DNA from: Glaciecola sp047637355
GTDB lineage: Bacteria > Pseudomonadota > Gammaproteobacteria > Enterobacterales > Alteromonadaceae
Length of the DNA: 12,087 bases
Assembly: GCA_047637355.1 (NCBI GenBank)
Contig: JBLIKA010000100.1
Coordinates: 1 to 12,087, forward strand
Direction: 5' to 3'
The notes under the pieces were generated by a model that worked only from the letters and a program-made list of their open reading frames with translations, was not told the origin of the DNA and made no database searches. The position numbers and the translations under genes are program-made. Within the stretch, counting starts at the first letter, position 1. Every line of letters begins with the position of its first letter. Positions 1 through 6,737 of this stretch are shown piece by piece.

Positions 1-222
1 CTAATGGATAGTACTATTATCAAAGTAGCGCAAGAATATGCAGGGAAGGTGACTGTTGTTAAAATCGATGTTTCACTAAACTCCAGATTAAGTCAGTTAT
101 ATGCAATAAGAGGGTTGCCTACAGTCGTCGTATTTAAAAATGGCGATGAGGAAATTAGAAAAAGCGGTGCACTAACAAAGAGTCAGTTGGTAAGGTTAAT
201 TGATGGAAAAAAGTCATTGTAA
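1..222 (+). CDS. Thioredoxin, C-terminal fragment (5' end outside window)
   Basis: Thiol-disulfide oxidoreductase of the thioredoxin fold, presumably cytoplasmic. The frame is open at the first base, so the gene starts upstream, and the ATG at base 4 is an internal methionine. The visible 73 codons align with E. coli TrxA from just after its CGPC active site to the end: LMDSTIIKVAQEY matches the second helix, KVTVVKID the next strand, and AIRGLPTVVVFKNGDE contains the cis-proline loop. GALTKSQLVRLI corresponds to the C-terminal helix. The redox Cys pair would lie about five residues upstream of the window, so it cannot be confirmed. The proline that follows the active site in E. coli TrxA (Pro40) is Ser here. 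It could be a thioredoxin-like paralogue rather than the main housekeeping TrxA. It converges on the next gene and shares the terminator at 266-293. Confidence 0.85.
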   Translation, partial: LMDSTIIKVAQEYAGKVTVVKIDVSLNSRLSQLYAIRGLPTVVVFKNGDEEIRKSGALTKSQLVRLIDGKKSL

Positions 223-265
223 GCCATTTTAAAGGACAAAATAGTTGGTCTTTAAACACCATAAA

Positions 266-293
266 AAAGACCATTGCCTTAGCAATAGTCTTT
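266..293. terminator. Rho-independent terminator between convergent genes (bidirectional, better on minus)
   Basis: A 12-bp stem (266-277 with 282-293) and a four-base loop lie between the thioredoxin stop and the 3' end of the minus-strand oxidoreductase. In minus-strand RNA the one non-Watson-Crick position is a tolerated G-U pair, and the stem is followed by six U (complement of 263-268). In plus-strand RNA that position is an A-C mismatch and the U tract is poorer. It therefore mainly fits the oxidoreductase transcript, ending about 80 bases after its stop, but could serve both. Confidence 0.8.
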
Positions 294-373
294 CGTTAAG
301 TTTTGTTGCGATATCATTACCGTTTTATATGGGCTCGTGGAAAATAAACCCCAAACTCATTTGTGTATTAACT

Positions 374-1558
374 TTACTCTTCTATTTTGAAAGTTAGCCC
401 AGCATTTTCCTTTAAGCGTTCAATTAACGAATTACCAAGCGCTGGAGCTGGTGTATATAATCCACCTTCAATACTATCGTAGTTCTCAACCAAACATAAC
501 GCGCTTTCAGCAATCATTTTAGATGTTGAACCATAACCTGGGTCAAGAGTACCAGCAACGCTTGCTATATGTGTTTTACCGTTAATGTCTTGGCCAACAA
601 ACATGACGTCGTAAAAACCATTGTCGCGTTCTTCCTTGGTAGGACCTTCGCCAGGCTTAGGACCATCGTCGCCCCCTAAAGACTTATCGTTTGCCACTGC
701 ATTTGCTATTGCTTCGCCTTGCTCGCCTGGGCCTGTCATCATCATTTCATCATATTTGAAATTATGACCGTACTGATGGTCTAGCAACATATTTGAACGG
801 TGTATATTGCGAGTATTAATTGCTGCCATGATGAAAGGTGCAACCCAACTTCCTAAAGCTTCGTCAAAGTAAGGCTTGTCACCATTTGGTTGTTCGACAG
901 GATTGGTTGTTGATGCAAGAGAATAGGGGTTTTTTAGCACTTTCATTACGCTAGGATCGGCAAATGCTGCTTTCATTGTAGCTTTTAAACTTGCTGCTGT
1001 GCCACCTGAGAATTTGCCTTGCATTTTACGTACTCTACCTTTGACATACTCGAGTGGCGCCCCTGTTTCAGCGATCACTTTTTGTTGTAAATGGTAAACG
1101 CCAAGATCAAAAGGAATAGAATCAAAACCGCAAGAAAATACAATTTTCGCTCCGCTGCTTTGCGCTTGTGTTTGGTATTTCGCAATCATGTCATGCATCC
1201 AGGTTGGTTCACCACAAAGGTCAACATAACCAGTACCGGACGCTGCACAAGCTCTGACTAGGTTTTCACCGTATATTTGATAAGGGCCTACGGTGGTTAA
1301 TACAACAGCAGTTTGCTCGACTAATTTGGCAATGCTGTCCACGTCATTTCCGTTAGCCTCTATTAATGGGGTGTTGGGTGGAGCATTTAATTCATCTCTG
1401 ACTGTTGCTAGTTTTTCGAGGTTTCTACCTGCCATTGCCCAGCTAACTTGGTCACTACCGGCGTATTGACTCAGAAAATATTCGACGACTAATTTGCCTG
1501 TAAAACCAGTGGCTCCGAAAATTACAACATCATATTTTTTATTTGCGCTATTTAGCAT
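374..1558 (-). CDS. Saccharopine dehydrogenase-like / trans-acting enoyl reductase family oxidoreductase
   Basis: A 394-residue NAD(P)-dependent oxidoreductase of unknown substrate. Near the N-terminus VVIFGATGFTGK (about residues 11-22) is a Rossmann GxxGxxG nucleotide-binding loop. It is followed by AMAGRNLEKL and by TTVGPYQIYGENLVRACA and YVDLCGEP, all typical of the saccharopine dehydrogenase NADP-binding family. Members include mycobacterial trans-acting enoyl reductases (Rv2953 type) and eukaryotic SCCPDH-like proteins. No signal peptide is seen. The open frame extends to 1624, but the chosen ATG (1556-1558) puts the Rossmann strand about ten residues from the start, as is usual. It also has an AAAGAG ribosome-binding-like motif six bases upstream, whereas the ATG at 1624 has none and its extra 22 residues look non-conserved. 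The gene lies 106 bp downstream of pykA in the same direction. Family assignment is strong; lysine or polyketide metabolism should not be assumed. Confidence 0.82.
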   Translation of the reverse strand: MLNSANKKYDVVIFGATGFTGKLVVEYFLSQYAGSDQVSWAMAGRNLEKLATVRDELNAPPNTPLIEANGNDVDSIAKLVEQTAVVLTTVGPYQIYGENLVRACAASGTGYVDLCGEPTWMHDMIAKYQTQAQSSGAKIVFSCGFDSIPFDLGVYHLQQKVIAETGAPLEYVKGRVRKMQGKFSGGTAASLKATMKAAFADPSVMKVLKNPYSLASTTNPVEQPNGDKPYFDEALGSWVAPFIMAAINTRNIHRSNMLLDHQYGHNFKYDEMMMTGPGEQGEAIANAVANDKSLGGDDGPKPGEGPTKEERDNGFYDVMFVGQDINGKTHIASVAGTLDPGYGSTSKMIAESALCLVENYDSIEGGLYTPAPALGNSLIERLKENAGLTFKIEE

Positions 1559-1603
1559 GCATATCTCTTTAGTAGAATATTGTCGACTTGGACCATAACT
1601 ATA

Positions 1604-1620
1604 CGACTGATGCTCAGTCG
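1604..1620. promoter_or_regulatory. Palindrome upstream of the oxidoreductase gene (possible operator)
   Basis: Perfect 7-bp inverted repeat CGACTGA-TGC-TCAGTCG, 46 bases upstream of the preferred start codon. With that start the site is in non-coding DNA, where a dimeric repressor could bind. The hexamer GTCGAC also occurs at both 1582-1587 and 1617-1622. The binding protein is unknown, and the site could equally be a small mRNA hairpin. Confidence 0.35.
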
Positions 1621-1664
1621 ACATTATTTTTTTAGATTATTTATGCTTATCACTCAAACTTGTT

Positions 1665-3113
1665 TTAAGAAATAGTCACAATTTTACATGCATTCGTAGC
1701 ACCTACAGTTTCCATACGGTCGCCGTAAGTTAGAATTACTTGATCCCCAATTTGCAATAAACCTGATTCTTTTAACGCCTCGATAACATCAAACGTTAAC
1801 GCACCTGGCAGGCTTTTTGTTGAATCGAAATATAAGGGTATTACGCCGCGGTAAAGTGCCATCATATTTAATGTTGCAATATGTCGCGACATTGCAATTA
1901 TGGGTAAAGATGTTGTGATCCTGGACATTAATTTAGGCGTTGTGCCACTCTCGGTGAGACCAACAATCGCTTTAATTGTAGACAAGTGATTAGCTGCATA
2001 TACCGCTGACATTGCCGTGGTTTCACTCACATCTTTGAAAAATTCATCTAACCGATGTTTAGATATTTTAACGCTTGGGTGCAATTCAGCACCATCACAA
2101 ACTCGGGCCATCGCTTTGACTGTTTCAACTGGGTATTTACCAGCAGCAGTCTCAGCAGAGAGCATTACTGCATCTGTACCGTCTAGCACTGCATTTGCTA
2201 CATCCATTACTTCAGCGCGTGTTGGCATCGGGCTTTCAATCATTGATTCCATCATTTGTGTCGCGGTAATCACAACTCGGTTTAACTGCCTTGAGCGTGC
2301 AATTAATTTCTTTTGAACACCAACAAGTTCAGCGTCACCAATTTCCACACCTAAATCGCCACGAGCGACCATGACGGCATCAGATGCCAGGATGATATCA
2401 TCCATCGCGGCTTCGCTAGCAACGGTTTCCGCGCGTTCAACTTTGGCACAAATTTTAGCATTGGAGCCTGCCTGTAATGCTAGTTCGCGCGCATAATTTA
2501 AGTCAGCGCCGGAGCGAGGAAAAGAAACCGCTAAATAATCAACACCAATTTCGGCTGCAGTAAGAATGTCACGCTTGTCTTTTTCTGTTAGTGCGTCGGC
2601 CGTCAATCCACCGCCTTGACGGTTGATACCTTTATTATTTGATAGTTTGCCACCGACAGTGACCGTGGTAACCACTTTTCGGCCATCAACACGGGTGACC
2701 ATAAGCTGAATTCGACCGTCATCTAATAACAATAAATCACCTTCGCTTACATCATCGGGTAGTGCTTTGTAATCAATACCAACGGTTTCACTTGTGCCTG
2801 CATTGACGTCTAACTCTGCGTCTAGTGTAAATGTTTGGCCGATATTTAATTGTACAGCTGAGTCAATGAAGCGGGAAACACGTATTTTAGGACCTTGAAG
2901 GTCGCCTAAAATAGCAACATACCGGTTTAATTTTTTTGCCGCAATCCGTACTTTGTTCGCGCGCTCAATGTGGTCTTGAGCATTACCATGCGAGAAATTC
3001 ATTCTAACCACGTTTACACCTGCTGCGATGATGGCTTCAATCATTTCTTGTGTATCAGTTGCAGGACCTAGAGTGGCTAGTATTTTTGTTCTACGCGACA
3101 TATCGTTACTCAT
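1665..3113 (-). CDS. pykA: Pyruvate kinase, type II (PykA)
   Basis: Converts phosphoenolpyruvate and ADP to pyruvate and ATP, the last glycolytic step, in the cytosol as a homotetramer. The 482 residues are collinear with E. coli PykA (480 aa) throughout. VVRMNFSHG (about 35-43) is in the barrel, GDLQGPKIRV opens the B domain, and AKVERAE carries the catalytic Lys224. MVARGDLGVEIG is a metal/substrate loop and ITATQMMESMI plus PTRAEVMDVANAVLDGTDAVMLSAETA is the family signature. A C-terminal allosteric domain is complete. The PykA rather than PykF type is clear from NNKGINRQGGGL and the C-terminal half; family knowledge says this type responds to AMP and sugar phosphates. ATG at 3113 is used; neither it nor ATG 3101 (residue 5) has a strong ribosome-binding site. 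It follows hexR by 81 bp, so it may be co-transcribed with hexR or have its own promoter. No clear terminator follows. Confidence 0.97.
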   Translation of the reverse strand: MSNDMSRRTKILATLGPATDTQEMIEAIIAAGVNVVRMNFSHGNAQDHIERANKVRIAAKKLNRYVAILGDLQGPKIRVSRFIDSAVQLNIGQTFTLDAELDVNAGTSETVGIDYKALPDDVSEGDLLLLDDGRIQLMVTRVDGRKVVTTVTVGGKLSNNKGINRQGGGLTADALTEKDKRDILTAAEIGVDYLAVSFPRSGADLNYARELALQAGSNAKICAKVERAETVASEAAMDDIILASDAVMVARGDLGVEIGDAELVGVQKKLIARSRQLNRVVITATQMMESMIESPMPTRAEVMDVANAVLDGTDAVMLSAETAAGKYPVETVKAMARVCDGAELHPSVKISKHRLDEFFKDVSETTAMSAVYAANHLSTIKAIVGLTESGTTPKLMSRITTSLPIIAMSRHIATLNMMALYRGVIPLYFDSTKSLPGALTFDVIEALKESGLLQIGDQVILTYGDRMETVGATNACKIVTIS

Positions 3114-3163
3114 TTATTTTGTGGTTTCGGGGTTGTGTATTACTTTATTTGCAAACAGTGACG

Positions 3164-3178
3164 GTTTTAATTTAAAAC
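3164..3178. repeat. AT-rich inverted repeat in the hexR-pykA gap
   Basis: GTTTTAA-T-TTAAAAC is a perfect 7-bp inverted repeat with a one-base centre. The centre is too small for a stable hairpin loop unless inner pairs open, and no U tract follows. It is a poor terminator for hexR; a protein-binding site or chance AT-rich symmetry is as likely. Confidence 0.3.
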
Positions 3179-3193
3179 TGAAATAAGCCTACA
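3179..3193. promoter_or_regulatory. Degenerate HexR-like site upstream of pykA
   Basis: TGAAATAAGCCTACA matches the HexR consensus TGTARTWWWAYTACA (recalled from comparative studies) at 12 of 15 positions, with a good right half. It lies in the 81-bp hexR-pykA gap, 65 bp before the pykA start. pykA is a known HexR target in Shewanella, so the location makes sense, but three mismatches make this a weak call. Confidence 0.3.
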
Positions 3194-3194
3194 A

Positions 3195-4046
3195 TTAACT
3201 TTCTGTTTTATTAAAGCGACTACCTCGTAAGGTGTCTTTGACTCTTTTTAAATTCTCTCTGAACTTAGTACCGCGACGCAAAGTGAAACCAGTTGCTAAA
3301 ACATCAATTAATGTTAGCTGCGCAATACGCGATGCCATTGGCATATATAGGTCAGTATCTTCAGGAACCGCCAGCGAAAGCACGTAATTACATTCTTTGC
3401 TCAATGGACTGTCAGCAGAAGTAATGCCGACCACAACTGCATCATTTGATCTTGCTATTTGCGCGATATCAACCAAGCTTTTCGTTCTGCCTGTGTGAGA
3501 TATTAAAACCACTACATCTTCTTCTGTGCAATTCATGCAACTCATACGTTGCATTAAGGTATCTTCAAAATAGACGACGGGCACGTTGAACCTAAAAAAC
3601 TTATTGAGCGCATCATGAGCAACGGAAGAAGATGCACCCATGCCAAAAAATGAAATCTTTTTGGCTTGCGTTAATAGGTCTACGACCCGATTTACCGTGG
3701 CTATATCAATAGACTGACGAGCGACTTCTAATGAGGCCATTGTCGATTCAAATATTTTATTGGTGTATTCGGTGGGACCGTCAAATTCATCAACATGACG
3801 GTTCACATATGGCGTGCCGTTGGCAAGACTTTGTGCTAGGTGCAATTTAAAGTCAGGGTATCCTTTCGTGTCTAATCGTCTGCAAAACCGATTGACCGTT
3901 GGTTCGCTCACATTTGACATCTTAGCTAATGTTGCAATGGAAGAGTGAATAGCCACCTGCGGATTAGCAAGAATGACTTCTGCTACTTTTTTCTCTGATT
4001 TACTAAAATCAGCTTTTTGTCGTGTGATTTTTTCGAGTATGTTCAT
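3195..4046 (-). CDS. hexR: HexR, RpiR-family transcriptional regulator of central carbon metabolism
   Basis: A DNA-binding regulator whose known effector is the ED intermediate KDPG. In gammaproteobacteria it controls zwf, edd, eda, gapA, pykA and related genes. The 283 residues align along nearly the full length with E. coli HexR. Residues 1-77 form the RpiR N-terminal domain, with a helix-turn-helix around 36-59 (SIATLAKMSNVSEPTVNRF). Residues about 128-255 form the SIS sugar-phosphate domain, with ligand loops FFGMGASSSVAHD (133-145) and ISHTGRTKS (182-190). The open frame reaches a GTG at 4100, but ATG 4046 gives the family start MNILEKI and has GAGA eight bases upstream, so it is preferred. 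The gene is divergent from the zwf operon, and a HexR site lies 104 bp upstream of its start, which suggests autoregulation. Confidence 0.97.
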   Translation of the reverse strand: MNILEKITRQKADFSKSEKKVAEVILANPQVAIHSSIATLAKMSNVSEPTVNRFCRRLDTKGYPDFKLHLAQSLANGTPYVNRHVDEFDGPTEYTNKIFESTMASLEVARQSIDIATVNRVVDLLTQAKKISFFGMGASSSVAHDALNKFFRFNVPVVYFEDTLMQRMSCMNCTEEDVVVLISHTGRTKSLVDIAQIARSNDAVVVGITSADSPLSKECNYVLSLAVPEDTDLYMPMASRIAQLTLIDVLATGFTLRRGTKFRENLKRVKDTLRGSRFNKTES

Positions 4047-4119
4047 TATTATTATCTCGCTAAAGAGGCTTTTATTTACTCTCTTTGTGGTTTTTAGCAC
4101 GCTCCAAGTGAATTCGAAA

Positions 4120-4148
4120 ATTCTATTGGCCGCTCACGAACAGTTAAA
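4120..4148 (-). promoter_or_regulatory. Possible hexR promoter
   Basis: Read on the minus strand, TAGAAT (4120-4125) resembles a -10 box at five of six positions. Seventeen bases upstream lies TTTAAC (4143-4148), a weak -35. The HexR operator at 4150-4164 abuts this -35, so a bound HexR could affect RNA polymerase. The weak -35 keeps confidence low. Confidence 0.3.
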
Positions 4149-4149
4149 C

Positions 4150-4164
4150 TGTAATAATACTACG
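4150..4164. promoter_or_regulatory. HexR operator, hexR side
   Basis: TGTAATAATACTACG matches the HexR consensus TGTARTWWWAYTACA at 14 of 15 positions (last base G instead of A). It sits 104 bp upstream of the hexR ATG next to a possible promoter, so HexR autoregulation is the simplest reading. The match is seen in the sequence; binding is inferred. Confidence 0.7.
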
Positions 4165-4428
4165 ATTATTTTTAACGTTTGTCATTTTTGTTGTAACTTT
4201 TGGACAAAAATAATTAACATTTAAATACCTTTTGACCTAGATATTACATCTTATTACAGGGATATATATCGGTTATGAGGTCAGAGATGTGGATGGTTTA
4301 TAGTTAGTATAGGTAGTGTAAATAAAGAATTGTATAATTTATCAGGTGACAGAGAGTTTTATATTTTAAAAAATCAAATGTGCGTCATATTTTTTGTTAA
4401 AGAGTTTGCTTTTTGCGCTTGTAATAGT

Positions 4429-4443
4429 TGTAATATTACTACA
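4429..4443. promoter_or_regulatory. HexR operator, zwf side
   Basis: TGTAATATTACTACA fits the HexR consensus TGTARTWWWAYTACA at all 15 positions. It lies 75 bp upstream of the zwf ATG. A second copy of the left half, TTGTAATA, sits at 4419-4426, nine bases before the copy within the operator. HexR is expected to repress the ED operon here until KDPG accumulates. Confidence 0.82.
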
Positions 4444-4518
4444 TTTGTTGTTTACTGTACGCAAGAATTACCTGTCAATAATTACAATGTTGCATGAATA
4501 TGGTGCAAAGAGGCTACT

Positions 4519-6027
4519 ATGATTAAAGATACTGGGGCAACCAATTCTGGTTACGAACCCATTGATTTTGTCTTATTCGGCACCCTTGGTGACTTAGCAA
4601 GACGCAAACTACTTCCTTCTCTTTATCAGCTTGAAAAAGCGAACCTATTAAATAGCGACACAAATATTGTTGGTGTCGCACGCCAAGATATGCCACAAGC
4701 CGATTATGTTGCGAAAGTGAAAGAAAATATCACCAAATTTTTAGGTGAAAGTTTCTGCGCTGAAACATGGCAACGATTTGAGCAACGTCTTGACTATGTT
4801 CAAATTGATATGAAGAATGCGGACGATTATTCAAAACTTTGTGAACATGTCGATGTTTCGCGCACTATGGTTTGTTATTTCGCTACACCGCCTTCTATTT
4901 ATGGCGATATTTGTAAAGGAATGAACGCAGCTAAGGTGATTGATTCTAGCGTAAGAGTAGTGTTAGAGAAACCCATTGGTCATGATTTTGCATCGTCAAA
5001 AGTGATTAATGAACAAGTTGCTGAGTTCTTCACAGAGAGACAAATTTACCGTATTGATCATTATCTCGGTAAAGAAACGGTGTTGAATTTGATCGCATTA
5101 CGTTTCGCAAACAGTATATTTGCAACTAATTGGGATCATAATTGCATTGATCACGTGCAAATAAGCGTAGCTGAATCGGTCGGTATTGAAGGGCGTTGGG
5201 GTTACTTTGATGACGCGGGTCAAATGCGCGATATGGTACAAAATCACCTTTTACAAATTCTCTCTCTTGTTGCGATGGAGCCACCTACGACTTTAGATGC
5301 CGATAGCATTCGTGATGAAAAGCTAAAAGTACTCAAAGCGCTGCGTCCAATTAATTCAACGAATGTTGCTGAGAAAACGGTTAGAGGCCAGTATGTCGCC
5401 GGGTTCGTTCGCGGTGAGGAAGTGCCAGGGTACCTAGAAGAACCCGATGCTAATGAAAAAAGTAAGACTGAAACCTTTGTTGCTATAAAAGCCGAAATTG
5501 ATAACTGGCGATGGGCAGGTGTTCCTTTTTACTTAAGAACAGGCAAACGCCTGCCGAATAAGACAAGTGAAGTTGTTATTTATTTTAAGCGTCAACCACA
5601 CAATTTGTTCAGTGATAGTTTTACTACGCTACCTCAAAATAAGTTAGTGATCCGCTTACAGCCGGATGAAGGCGTTGAAATAACTGTCATGAACAAAGTG
5701 CCGGGTTTGACAAGTTCTCGTTCTATGGACTTGCAGAAGTCTAAACTCAACTTAAGCTTTTCAGAAGCCTTTGAGGCGGAGCGTATTCCTGATGCATATG
5801 AAAAACTGCTTTTGGAAGTCATGATTGGCAATCAAGCATTGTTTGTGCGCCGGGACGAAATAGAACAAGCCTGGACTTGGGTCGACTCTATTAAAGCTGC
5901 TTGGGATAAAAGTAATGAGCCAGCCGAAAGCTATCAAGCTGGCACATGGGGACCAGTATCTTCTATCGCACTGCTAGCGAAAGAAGGGCGATCTTGGTAT
6001 GAAAGCAAAATGAAGCGAAGCAAATAG
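4519..6027 (+). CDS. zwf: Glucose-6-phosphate 1-dehydrogenase
   Basis: Oxidises beta-D-glucose-6-phosphate to 6-phosphogluconolactone with NADP+ (or NAD+), in the cytosol. It is the first committed step toward the ED pathway and the oxidative pentose phosphate route. The 502 residues include the N-terminal nucleotide loop FGTLGDLARRK (20-30); the family more often has GASGDL or GATGDL. VLEKPIGHD follows, then the substrate signature RIDHYLGKE (178-186). The catalytic His243 is in MRDMVQNHL. WRWAGVPFYLRTGKRL is in the C-terminal beta domain. Length is slightly above E. coli Zwf (491), mostly from an N-terminal extension of about ten residues. ATG 4519 has AGAGG five bases upstream. It is first in the five-gene operon, with HexR control just upstream. 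Confidence 0.97.
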   Translation: MIKDTGATNSGYEPIDFVLFGTLGDLARRKLLPSLYQLEKANLLNSDTNIVGVARQDMPQADYVAKVKENITKFLGESFCAETWQRFEQRLDYVQIDMKNADDYSKLCEHVDVSRTMVCYFATPPSIYGDICKGMNAAKVIDSSVRVVLEKPIGHDFASSKVINEQVAEFFTERQIYRIDHYLGKETVLNLIALRFANSIFATNWDHNCIDHVQISVAESVGIEGRWGYFDDAGQMRDMVQNHLLQILSLVAMEPPTTLDADSIRDEKLKVLKALRPINSTNVAEKTVRGQYVAGFVRGEEVPGYLEEPDANEKSKTETFVAIKAEIDNWRWAGVPFYLRTGKRLPNKTSEVVIYFKRQPHNLFSDSFTTLPQNKLVIRLQPDEGVEITVMNKVPGLTSSRSMDLQKSKLNLSFSEAFEAERIPDAYEKLLLEVMIGNQALFVRRDEIEQAWTWVDSIKAAWDKSNEPAESYQAGTWGPVSSIALLAKEGRSWYESKMKRSK

Positions 6028-6036
6028 GAGCTTAGC

Positions 6037-6729
6037 ATGAGTTTAAAAACAACCACGTTTAGTTCAGCTAATGAATTAGTGACTGTGTTCAGCCAACGTA
6101 TTGCAGATATATTAAAGCAAGCCATTAGTGAAAAAGGTAAAGCCAGTTTAGTTGTCAGCGGTGGCAGTACCCCTTTGCCCTTATTTAAAGCATTGTCTAT
6201 TCGCGCTTTAGATTGGTCTAAGGTAACAATAACGCTAGCTGATGAACGTTGGGTAGAATCAAGCGATGCAGCAAGTAACGAAAAGCTTGTAAGAGCAAAT
6301 TTGCTGCAGGATAACGCTGCTGCGGCTCATTTTATCCCATTAAAAACAGCGCACGCGGATGCTGCAGATGCAGTGGAAGAGTTAACAGCCACTTTTAAAA
6401 AAGTCGGTTTGCCATTCGATGTTGTCATTTTAGGTATGGGCGAAGATGGCCATACCGCGTCATTATTCCCATGTTCGGCGCAAATTGAAGCTGGGATTGA
6501 TGTAAATTTACCTGCGATGCTTATAGCAACACAGCCAACGACTGCACCGCATCAACGTATGTCATTTACTTTGCGTGCTTTAGTGAGCAGTGCGCACGTA
6601 TTTTTGCACCTGACCGGTCAGAAAAAACGAGAAGTATTAAATCACGCATTAGAACACTCGACCGATTTGGAAAAGCCGATTAAGGCTGTCTGTGATAAGA
6701 CCACCGTCGAATTGATGTGGGCCCCATAG
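6037..6729 (+). CDS. pgl: 6-phosphogluconolactonase (DevB/NagB-like type)
   Basis: Hydrolyses 6-phosphogluconolactone, the Zwf product, to 6-phosphogluconate. The 230-residue protein belongs to the glucosamine-6-phosphate isomerase-like family. It shows LVVSGGSTPLPLF (38-50, phosphate-binding loop), ITLADERWV, and ILGMGEDGHTASLFP (131-145) with the probable catalytic His139. It is the bacterial SOL/DevB type rather than the beta-propeller YbhE type found in E. coli. ATG 6037 follows the zwf stop by nine bases, with an AGGAG ribosome-binding site (6026-6030) overlapping that stop, which indicates coupled translation. Confidence 0.95.
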   Translation: MSLKTTTFSSANELVTVFSQRIADILKQAISEKGKASLVVSGGSTPLPLFKALSIRALDWSKVTITLADERWVESSDAASNEKLVRANLLQDNAAAAHFIPLKTAHADAADAVEELTATFKKVGLPFDVVILGMGEDGHTASLFPCSAQIEAGIDVNLPAMLIATQPTTAPHQRMSFTLRALVSSAHVFLHLTGQKKREVLNHALEHSTDLEKPIKAVCDKTTVELMWAP

Positions 6730-6737
6730 GAGAAAAT

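Larger units (their letters stand above)
4047..4518. promoter_or_regulatory. Divergent hexR / zwf control region
   Basis: This 472-bp AT-rich stretch holds no convincing gene. A plus-strand frame running through its left part is mostly antisense to hexR and has no recognisable product. It contains the hexR leader and a possible hexR promoter (near 4120-4148), one HexR operator near each gene, and the zwf ribosome-binding site (AGAGG, 4509-4513). TTACA-type and TGTAA-type half-sites are also scattered in it. A zwf promoter could not be placed with confidence: no -35/-10 pair with normal spacing stands out between the operator and the start codon. No long hairpin or riboswitch-like fold was recognised in the middle (4165-4428). 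Confidence 0.75.

Noticed and set aside
1625..1664. Terminator or strong promoter between pykA and the oxidoreductase
   Set aside because: The gap is AT-rich but has no stable stem followed by U, and the best -35/-10 pair (TTGAGT with TAAAAA) is too weak to report.
2017..2316. 99-codon plus-strand frame inside pykA
   Set aside because: Antisense to the conserved pyruvate kinase signature region; no recognisable domain or start signal.
3973..4224. 83-codon plus-strand frame across the hexR 5' end and leader
   Set aside because: Mostly antisense to the certain hexR coding region; low-complexity, Phe/Leu/Ile-rich product without a ribosome-binding site or family match. It covers the hexR-side operator.
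4473..4486. TGTCAATAATTACA near zwf as a third HexR site
   Set aside because: It is 14 rather than 15 bases long between the outer half-sites, so the halves are out of register, and the left half is poor.
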